Position numbers and translations under genes: made by a program
Notes under the pieces: model-generated
Told to the model about the DNA's origin: nothing
The model's database searches: none
The model's input: only the letters and a program-made list of their open reading frames with translations
Source: Lachnospiraceae bacterium
GTDB lineage: Bacteria; Bacillota; Clostridia; Lachnospirales; Lachnospiraceae
Assembly: GCA_016301965.1 (NCBI GenBank)
Contig: JAEDOO010000120.1
Coordinates: 1 to 5,546, forward strand
Reading direction: 5' to 3'
DNA: 5,546 nt
Part shown: piece after piece, positions 1 to 5,546 of the stretch
Layout: the number at the start of each line of letters is the position of its first letter
Numbering within the stretch: the stretch's first letter is position 1

Positions 1-55
1 CCTGCCGGTGTACCACTGCCTGTGCCTGATGCTGGAGGAGCATTTCTTCGGCTGA
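1..55 (+). CDS. 3' end of an unidentified upstream gene (partial)
   Basis: An open frame enters from the left edge (first full codon at 2) and stops at TGA 53-55. The visible C-terminus is LPVYHCLCLMLEEHFFG. Sixteen of the 17 sense codons end in G or C, as expected for a real coding tail in a GC-rich gene, and the spacing to the next ribosome binding site fits an operon. The helix-like pattern VYHCLCLMLEE loosely resembles the last helix of SIS-domain sugar isomerases of the phosphoheptose isomerase (GmhA) type, which would suit a surface-glycan locus. Seventeen residues are too few to claim that, so no function is assigned. Confidence 0.6.
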   Translation, partial: LPVYHCLCLMLEEHFFG

Positions 56-72
56 AAAATATATTCATTGTA

Positions 73-77
73 AGAGG
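73..77 (+). promoter_or_regulatory. Ribosome binding site of the glycosyltransferase gene
   Basis: AGAGG lies 8 bases upstream of the ATG at 86, with a pure-A run of seven bases (78-84) filling most of the spacer. Spacing and purine content are ideal for a Firmicutes start and support 86 as the true start. The gap after the upstream stop codon is only 30 bases and shows no terminator, so co-transcription with the upstream gene is likely. Confidence 0.75.
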
Positions 78-85
78 AAAAAAAC

Positions 86-3000
86 ATGCTTTACTACACA
101 AGTGCCACCACCTGTTTTCTTCCCAAGGCGCGTGTACTGGGAAAAACATTAAAGAAATATAATCCGGACGCCAAATTCTATCTGCTTTTGTCGGATAAGC
201 TGCCGGAAGACTTCTCCCTGGAGGATGAGCCTTTCGACGGCGTGCTCCAAAGCGATGAGATCGAGCTCAACTGCGACATGAGCGTTCCCTTTTGGTTCTA
301 CCTGCATGATGTCACGGAATTGTGCACCGCGGTAAAAGGCTGGGGCGCGCTCAAGCTGCTTGAACTCACCGGCGAGGATAAGATCGTTTATCTTGACCCT
401 GATATTGCAGTCTTTCACAGCCTGGACAAGCTGGAAAAGCTGCTGGATGAGCATGATATCATTATCACCCCGCACAGGCTCGCGCCTGAGCCCCGCTTCG
501 ATGACCGCTTTTACGGGGATCACCAGCTGTATACCAGGGGTGTGTATAATCTGGGCTTTCTGGCTGTCAAAAAAACGGAGCAGGGTGTGGCATTTCTCCA
601 GTGGTGGCGGAAGATGCTGGAGACTTTGTGTTATGTGGATGATCCGAACGGCCTGTTCACGGATCAGAAGCTGATCGATATGGCGCCCGCTTTCTTTGAT
701 AAGCTCTATATCTGCCGGGATGAGGGCTACAATATTTCCTGGTGGAACATTACCCAGAGAGAGATAAGCGGCACGGTGGACGATTTGCGGGAAAACGGAA
801 AGCCCGTGTATTTCTACCACTTTTCCAATTATGACAGCGGCCTGCATAAAAAGGTCATTGAGGACCACTGCAACGACAACAGCAGCCTTTGGGCCCTGTA
901 CGACTGGTATACGGAGCAGCAGATCGAGAACGGGTATAATGAGCTGAGAAAATATCCCTGCATTTACAACACATATGACAATGGGGAGCCGATAACGCAC
1001 ACAGCCAGAGAAAACTCACGCAAACGCTCGGATATTATGGCGGAATACCGCCATACCGATCCTTTCGTTACCGGGGAAAAGGACTCCCTGTATCGGTACT
1101 ATAAGAGCTGTTATCCCTATTACCTTGAGGGCGGCCAGAAAAATATCCCCTCATCCTGGGAAGCGGCCCAGTGCTATGAGGAATATATGCGCATCCTCAA
1201 TTCCCGGAGCTATCGTTTTGGCAGCAAGGTCATGGCCTTCGCGTGCTGGCTGCTTCCCCCGGGGAGCGTGAGAAGAAAAGCGCTGGCAAAATGCTGGAGA
1301 GCTTTGAAGAAAATCATCAGGGCACTTCGGGGCATCGAAGAGGCCGGGAATGATGAAGAAGAGGAAGAAGAACTGGTCATTGAACAGCTGACCTTTGAAA
1401 AAGCGGATGCTCCCGTCTTTTCCATCCTGATAACCGATGCGGACAGTTTTCAGGAGACATATAAAAGCATCAAATCCATAGCTTCCTCCGCGGAAAAAGG
1501 CCTGCCTGTTGAAGTGATTGTTTCCGGGCATATGAGCGCGGAAAATTCCCAACAGCTTATGGAAACGGTCAAAGGCCTGGTGTTCTTGCCGGATGTCCAG
1601 TTTGGGGAGCTGCTTTCGGCCGCTTCCGGAAAGTATATTTTGCTTTTCGGAGAGCACCTGACCATGCAGGAAGGTTACCTGAGCAGCGCGATAGAGACTT
1701 TGGAAGAGACCGGCGCCGCAATGGTGCAGAGCAAGGTTTGCTTTGCCGATGGGAAATTGTATGAGGCCGGCGGAATAATCACCCAGAGCGGCGTCAGGAT
1801 TTCATACGGCTTTGGCTTTAACGGCGAGCTGGGATGTGTACGCTATAACAAAGAGGTCGATTGCGTAAGCCTGTACGGCACGCTGATAGACAGAGAGGCT
1901 TTGCGCAGCGTAAATGGTACGGATACAGAATTTACCCCGCTTTATCAGCTGGCGGATCTGTCGTTCAGACTGAGAGAAAAAGGCCGGACGACAAAGTATA
2001 TTCCCGCACTCTCCCTGCGGGACAACAGAAAGTTCAATGAGGACCTGGAGCCGGCGGGGACACGGGAAGAGGCTGCACTCTTCAGCCGGAAATGGGGAGA
2101 TACGCTCAGAAAAGAGAACATAGCAGATGCGTCTGAGATCTTTACCGGCAGAGATCGGTCAAAAGATCGGATAACCATATTTTCTGTTGATGACAGGATC
2201 CCGTGCTATGATGAGAGTGCCGGGGACAGAACCACCTATCACTACTATGAGGTCATGGCGGAAATGGGGTATAACCTGAAGATCGTCGCAGACGAGATGC
2301 GCAGAAGGGAGCCCTATGCCACAAACTTGGAGAAATTGGGCATTGAAGTAGTGTCTGCCGACGGCGGCGGAGATGAAGAGTGGCGGACTTTCCTGCGGGA
2401 AAACGGAAGGTTTATTGACGTGGCTTACCTGAACAGGCCGCATATTCTTACCAAATATTACGACGCAGTTAAGCAGCTCACTTCCGCAAAGATTGTCTAT
2501 AACTGCATGGATCTGCATTTTCTGCGTGAAACAAGAGAAGCCGAAGTGAAAAATAATCAGGAGGAACTGGCAAAGGCGGGGGAAAAAGAGCGGGAAGAGC
2601 TTGGCAGAATGGATCTTGCCGATGTGGTATTCTCTGTCAGCACCTTTGAAAAGACCATACTGGACGCCAAACTGAAGCATGCCAAGGTGGTGCTGAACCC
2701 GATTTTTGTCTACCATGATTTCCCGCAGAAGGATTTCGATTTTACAAAGAGAAAGGATCTGCTCTTTGTCGGAGGCTTCAGACATACGCCGAATGTGGAC
2801 GCGGTAAAGTGGATGTGCAAAAAAATAATGCCGCTGATCAACAAAGCGCTCCCCGATGTGAAGCTGCATATTGTCGGCAGCAATCCGACGGCTGAGGTAA
2901 ATGCCCTCGCCTCGAAAAACGTGGTATGCCATGGCTTCCTTTCGGAGGAAGAGCTTGCCCGTCTGTACGATTGCAGCAGAGTAAGCGTCGTTCCGCTCCG

Positions 3001-3268
3001 CTATGGCGCCGGGATCAAAGGGAAGGTTCTGGAGGCAATGTATAACGGACTGCCTGTTGTTTCCACCTCGATTGGAACAGAGGGAATTGTCGATATTGAG
3101 CAGTACATTGAAAATACCGACGATGAAAGCTCGTTTGCAAACAAGGTGATTGAGATCTACCAGGATACAGAAAAGCTGGCAGAAATGGGAAGGAACAATC
3201 AACAGTATGTAAAAGAGCATCTTGGAACAGCATCAGCAGAGGCGATGTTCCGGGAGGTATTTGGCTGA
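86..3268 (+). CDS. Three-module glycosyltransferase (DxD GT-A type + degenerate GT2 + GT4)
   Basis: A predicted cytoplasmic 1060-residue enzyme for surface-glycan assembly; sugar donors and acceptor are unknown. Module 1 (about 1-270) is a GT8-like/nucleotide-diphospho-sugar transferase fold: YLDPDIAVF with the D104-x-D106 metal motif, YNLGF (154-158), TDQ (192-194) and YHFSNYD starting at Y244. A linker (about 290-437) carries an SRSYRFGSK segment, a basic helix and an acidic run E424-E429. Module 2 (about 438-690) has the GT2 frame, including DGKLYEAGGII (555-565), but G522-E523-H524 stands where the DxD-like motif is expected and Q621-L622 where the catalytic ED is expected, so it is probably inactive. 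Module 3 (about 695-1060) is a GT4 GT-B domain with NRPH (783-786), DLHFLRE (from 809), FVGGFRH (894-900) and GAGIKGKVLEAM (974-985), holding the usual donor-binding Lys and Glu. No signal peptide or clear membrane helix is visible. The start is fixed by a strong ribosome binding site. The gene lies upstream of an LtaS-like membrane enzyme. Confidence 0.93.
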   Translation: MLYYTSATTCFLPKARVLGKTLKKYNPDAKFYLLLSDKLPEDFSLEDEPFDGVLQSDEIELNCDMSVPFWFYLHDVTELCTAVKGWGALKLLELTGEDKIVYLDPDIAVFHSLDKLEKLLDEHDIIITPHRLAPEPRFDDRFYGDHQLYTRGVYNLGFLAVKKTEQGVAFLQWWRKMLETLCYVDDPNGLFTDQKLIDMAPAFFDKLYICRDEGYNISWWNITQREISGTVDDLRENGKPVYFYHFSNYDSGLHKKVIEDHCNDNSSLWALYDWYTEQQIENGYNELRKYPCIYNTYDNGEPITHTARENSRKRSDIMAEYRHTDPFVTGEKDSLYRYYKSCYPYYLEGGQKNIPSSWEAAQCYEEYMRILNSRSYRFGSKVMAFACWLLPPGSVRRKALAKCWRALKKIIRALRGIEEAGNDEEEEEELVIEQLTFEKADAPVFSILITDADSFQETYKSIKSIASSAEKGLPVEVIVSGHMSAENSQQLMETVKGLVFLPDVQFGELLSAASGKYILLFGEHLTMQEGYLSSAIETLEETGAAMVQSKVCFADGKLYEAGGIITQSGVRISYGFGFNGELGCVRYNKEVDCVSLYGTLIDREALRSVNGTDTEFTPLYQLADLSFRLREKGRTTKYIPALSLRDNRKFNEDLEPAGTREEAALFSRKWGDTLRKENIADASEIFTGRDRSKDRITIFSVDDRIPCYDESAGDRTTYHYYEVMAEMGYNLKIVADEMRRREPYATNLEKLGIEVVSADGGGDEEWRTFLRENGRFIDVAYLNRPHILTKYYDAVKQLTSAKIVYNCMDLHFLRETREAEVKNNQEELAKAGEKEREELGRMDLADVVFSVSTFEKTILDAKLKHAKVVLNPIFVYHDFPQKDFDFTKRKDLLFVGGFRHTPNVDAVKWMCKKIMPLINKALPDVKLHIVGSNPTAEVNALASKNVVCHGFLSEEELARLYDCSRVSVVPLRYGAGIKGKVLEAMYNGLPVVSTSIGTEGIVDIEQYIENTDDESSFANKVIEIYQDTEKLAEMGRNNQQYVKEHLGTASAEAMFREVFG

Positions 3269-3370
3269 ATTCGTATCCAGAATTTTCGGGTTGTTTGATT
3301 TCCCGCATCATGGTTTAATTTTAAAGGTTTTATCATAACTGATTTTAGAAAGAGCTGATGATATGAATTC
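3267..3370 (+). promoter_or_regulatory. Long-range imperfect inverted repeat spanning the gene junction, covering RBS and start codon
   Basis: Bases 3267-3287 can pair with 3348-3370. There are 11 consecutive pairs (3267-3277 with 3360-3370, one of them G-U), a 2-base bulge at 3358-3359, three pairs (3278-3280 with 3355-3357), a 2x2 internal loop, then five pairs (3283-3287 with 3348-3352, one G-U). The outer end is GAATTC on both arms. The 5' arm begins inside the stop codon of the glycosyltransferase gene, and the 3' arm contains the weak ribosome binding site and the ATG of the next gene. The enclosed loop is 60 bases and AT-rich. The pairing is seen directly. A role in translational coupling is inference; a degenerate MITE-like insertion or chance is possible. 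Confidence 0.4.
3347..3354 (+). promoter_or_regulatory. Weak ribosome binding site of the LtaS-like gene
   Basis: AGAAAGAG ends 8 bases before the ATG at 3363. It is a poorer Shine-Dalgarno match than the site at 73-77. It still favours 3363 over the in-frame ATG at 3372, which has no purine-rich site at suitable distance. An out-of-frame ATG at 3358 meets a stop after two codons (ATG ATA TGA). Most of this site lies in the 3' arm of the predicted stem. Confidence 0.5.
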
Positions 3371-5546
3371 GATGAAACAGAGGATAAAAGACAGTTGGCT
3401 TGTTTGCTGCCTGACTGCCGCAACCTTTTTCCTGGTAGGCCCGGTTGCGCTTTATCTCAGCAACAGAGAAGAATTTTCATTTTATCTGGTGGATATCCTT
3501 CCCTTGCTTATCCTCTGTTTTCTCGGTTGTTTTGCACTGCTGCTGCTTGTCTGCGTGCTGATTAAAAACGAGAAGATCCGTCTCATTGTAACAGCCTGCA
3601 TTCTTGGCATTGGAATAGGATTTTTTGTACAGAGTAATTTCCTCTCCGACGGCTATGGTCAGTTAAACGGTGTGGAAATGGACTGGGCTTCCATGCGGGG
3701 ACGCGGAATCCTGAATACCGTAATTTGGATAGCTTGTCTGGCAGCCCCCGTATTCGCCGGCATGAAATTAAAAAAGAACCGGTTTCTCTTCCTGAAAGCT
3801 GTGGCAGTGGTTCTTTTGCTTATCCAGTTAATTTCGGCCTCTTTGCTTGCTATTTCCGCAGCAAAGGAAGACAATGAAAAAGATTTTGTGGTTTCCTCCG
3901 AGCAGGCGTTTACCTTGTCGGAAGAGCAAAATGTAGTTGTCTTTGTACTTGATAACTTTTCATCCACTTTGTTTGAAGATATTATTACGGAAGAACCGGA
4001 ATATCTGGAAAAATTTTCTGGATTTACCTATTTCCCGGATAACAGCGGCGTGGGAAACAACACAAAAGGATCCCTGCCATTTCTGCTTACGGGTGTTTGG
4101 AATGAAAATCGGCTGGAATATAATGGTTATCTTGACGAAGCATTTGCAGATAATCCCTTGTATGAACTGCTGCGTGAAAAAAACTTCGATTGCAGGGTAT
4201 TCACCTCAGACAGATATATCTCAGATGAACACATTGATTATTTCAGCAATATATCCTATGCAAAAAGTTCTTTGCCCGTCAGCGAAGTTACAAAGCTGAT
4301 GTATAAGTTTACTGCTTTTACCTATATGCCGCATTTTCTCAAGTCTTTCTTTTGGTTCTATTCCGGAGAATTTTCGACTTTGACAGCGGACCAGTCCCAG
4401 GGCATCCTTTTAAGTCCGGACAGTTCTTTCTATAAAAGCCTGTGTGAAAGCGGCATGACTTATTCAGGCGACTATGACGGTGCATTCCGCTTTTACCATC
4501 TTAATGGTGCGCACGCTCCATACACGATGAATGAAGATGCTGAGAAAGCGGATTCCGGAACGGTTACGGCGAAACAGCAAGCGAAAGGTGCATTGAAGAT
4601 CGTATTGGATTATCTTCAGGATATCAAAACGAGCGGCCATTTTGACAATACAATGGTTGTTGTGCTTGCAGACCATGGAGATTGGGAAGATGCTGAAGAG
4701 GTGTATAATCCTCTGCTTTTGGTAAAGCCTATGTCCGCTCTGGACGAAGATTTAATCATTTCTCAGGCACAGGTTTCTACCGCTGATGTAATACCAACAA
4801 TAATGGAACAGGTCGGCGGGGAAGAATATGGTACGTCTGTTTTTGGTGTTGCAGAGGACGAAGTGCGTGAACGTCGTTTCATGGGTTTCAACTGGGATGG
4901 CAACTGGGAGGCGAATTATCTTCCGGACATTTATGAACACAGTATTGTCGGTAACGTCAGAGATCCGGAAAGCAGAACGCTGACGGGTAATGTCTATACC
5001 GGCAATGGTGTAGTCGTGACCGATGAGCAATATACTTTAGGCCAGATTTTAGAGTATAACTCTTTAAAGAGAAATGTCCTTGACAGGGTCTCTTATGGCC
5101 TTTATTATCCTGAAGAAACACATACGTGGACACGCGGTAATTATACCGAGTGGGTTTTCCCCATGGCAAATTATGAAGGTGGAAATCTTGTCTTTTCACT
5201 GGATCTGGTGGCGGTGAAGAACGAAAGCCAGCGGGTGCGTTTTATCGTAAACGGCGAATTTCTGGAAGAGAAGACAACGACCGGAGGAAAACTTGAGTTT
5301 ACCATTCCGGAAGACATGATCACAAGCAACACGGTTGAAATCCGCTTGGAGTATCCGGATGCATCATCAGGTGACCCTGACTCCCGTATCATTGCGCTGG
5401 CGATACGTTCAGCGGTATTGAATACTCCGGGTGGAGATACGTTTTACCGCACAATTGAATATGAGAAGACAATAGGTGACGATAAAAGCAGCTCCGGCTT
5501 CTCCATCACCGAGGTCATCGGCATCCCGTTGGCGGCGCTGCTGCGG
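3363..5546 (+). CDS. LtaS-like membrane phosphotransferase, sulfatase/alkaline-phosphatase superfamily, with C-terminal beta-rich domain (3' partial)
   Basis: The frame stays open from ATG 3363 to the right edge, 728 codons with no stop. A basic N-terminus is followed by five hydrophobic helices (about 12-32, 41-67, 72-94, 115-134, 142-165); charges fit N-in topology with everything after 165 outside, the LtaS layout. The loop SNFLSDGYGQLNGVEMDW (91-108) follows TM3. The catalytic domain (about 185-500) shows VVVFVLDNFSS with D197, NNTKGSLPFLLTG with likely nucleophile T234, YHLNGAHAPY with H379 and H384, ADHGD with D437-H438, and YNPLLLVKP (448-456). By family analogy D197, T234, D437 and H438 bind the metal and H384 contacts substrate. 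Such enzymes move phosphoglycerol or similar groups from lipid donors; true sulfatase activity is unlikely because no Cys occupies the nucleophile position. A beta-rich domain follows (about 560-685), with PEETHTWTRG (583-592), VRFIVNGEF and DPDSR (671-675), resembling accessory domains of surface-glycan membrane enzymes (DUF7024-like, from memory). Substrate is unknown and the C-terminus is missing. Confidence 0.88.
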   Translation, partial: MNSMKQRIKDSWLVCCLTAATFFLVGPVALYLSNREEFSFYLVDILPLLILCFLGCFALLLLVCVLIKNEKIRLIVTACILGIGIGFFVQSNFLSDGYGQLNGVEMDWASMRGRGILNTVIWIACLAAPVFAGMKLKKNRFLFLKAVAVVLLLIQLISASLLAISAAKEDNEKDFVVSSEQAFTLSEEQNVVVFVLDNFSSTLFEDIITEEPEYLEKFSGFTYFPDNSGVGNNTKGSLPFLLTGVWNENRLEYNGYLDEAFADNPLYELLREKNFDCRVFTSDRYISDEHIDYFSNISYAKSSLPVSEVTKLMYKFTAFTYMPHFLKSFFWFYSGEFSTLTADQSQGILLSPDSSFYKSLCESGMTYSGDYDGAFRFYHLNGAHAPYTMNEDAEKADSGTVTAKQQAKGALKIVLDYLQDIKTSGHFDNTMVVVLADHGDWEDAEEVYNPLLLVKPMSALDEDLIISQAQVSTADVIPTIMEQVGGEEYGTSVFGVAEDEVRERRFMGFNWDGNWEANYLPDIYEHSIVGNVRDPESRTLTGNVYTGNGVVVTDEQYTLGQILEYNSLKRNVLDRVSYGLYYPEETHTWTRGNYTEWVFPMANYEGGNLVFSLDLVAVKNESQRVRFIVNGEFLEEKTTTGGKLEFTIPEDMITSNTVEIRLEYPDASSGDPDSRIIALAIRSAVLNTPGGDTFYRTIEYEKTIGDDKSSSGFSITEVIGIPLAALLR
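5487..5546 (+). other. Abrupt GC-rich segment at the 3' edge of the LtaS-like gene
   Basis: Codons 709-728 of the LtaS-like gene all end in G or C (20 of 20). GC is about 70 percent over 5491-5546, against about 42 percent over the preceding 90 bases. The encoded stretch SSSGFSITEVIGIPLAALLR follows a charged linker after the beta-rich domain. It may mark a recombination junction, a fused further domain, or a short chance fluctuation. The upstream gene fragment at 1-55 has a similar GC-rich third-position bias. Confidence 0.45.

Noticed and set aside
78..84. Seven-A run before the glycosyltransferase start, with similar A7 runs near 569-575 and 2819-2825
   Set aside because: Runs of seven A are common at this base composition and too short to argue for phase variation. 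The reading frames are intact.
149..1000. Long minus-strand open frame of 283 codons inside the glycosyltransferase gene
   Set aside because: The plus-strand frame has clear domain motifs across the whole stretch. The antisense product shows no recognisable motif and is explained by codon bias of the sense gene.
2159..3220. Long minus-strand open frame of 353 codons opposite the GT4 module
   Set aside because: It lies wholly opposite a well-conserved GT4 domain, and its translation has no coherent domain pattern. It is an antisense shadow despite its length.
3287..3305. Short inverted repeat CGGG/CCCG after the glycosyltransferase stop codon
   Set aside because: The stem is only four pairs with an 11-base loop and no T-run after it, so it is not a credible intrinsic terminator.
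3291..3319. Possible promoter: TTGTTT (3291-3296), 17-base gap, TTTAAT (3314-3319)
   Set aside because: The -10 match is fair (5 of 6) but the -35 matches only 3 of 6, and the region is AT-rich, so such pairs are expected by chance. An internal promoter is possible but not supported.
3266..3371. 8-base direct repeat TGAATTCG at 3266-3273 and 3364-3371, like a target-site duplication
   Set aside because: Six of the eight bases are the palindrome GAATTC, already part of the inverted repeat, and there is no transposase or recognisable element between them. It is not independent evidence of insertion.
3937..4299. Plus-strand open frame of 120 codons in another frame
   Set aside because: It overlaps the catalytic domain of the LtaS-like protein, which carries the nucleophile motif in the true frame. 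No domain is visible in the alternative translation.

Overview
The window looks like part of a cell-surface polysaccharide or teichoic-acid-type locus from a Gram-positive bacterium. It is probably a gut-type Clostridia member (Lachnospiraceae/Oscillospiraceae-like). I infer this from the protein families, the purine-rich ribosome binding sites and the mid-range GC content. No species-level marker is present. All real genes lie on the plus strand, and three can be supported: the last 17 codons of an unidentified gene, one complete very large glycosyltransferase gene, and one long gene cut by the right edge.

Layout. Positions 1-55 hold the GC-rich tail of the upstream gene. After a 30-base gap with a good ribosome binding site comes a 1060-residue three-module glycosyltransferase (86-3268). 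Its modules are an N-terminal DxD-containing sugar-transferase domain, a middle GT2-type domain whose catalytic motifs appear lost, and a C-terminal GT4 (GT-B) domain. A 94-base intergenic region (3269-3362) follows. It has no convincing terminator, but its two ends can pair into a long imperfect stem that buries the ribosome binding site and start codon of the next gene. From 3363 an open frame of 728 codons runs off the window. It encodes a five-helix membrane protein with an extracytoplasmic alkaline-phosphatase/sulfatase-superfamily domain like lipoteichoic acid synthase (LtaS), followed by a beta-rich accessory domain.

How the genes may work together (inference). The glycosyltransferase would add two sugars to a growing glycan in the cytoplasm. 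The LtaS-like enzyme would act outside the membrane, most likely transferring a phosphoglycerol-type group from a lipid donor onto the exported glycan. The stem at the gene junction suggests translation of the two may be coupled.

The most useful second looks are the stem at the junction, the apparently dead GT2 module, and a sharp shift to all-G/C third codon positions in the last 20 codons. I see no CRISPR array, tRNA, rRNA, insertion sequence or clearly new defence-type system.
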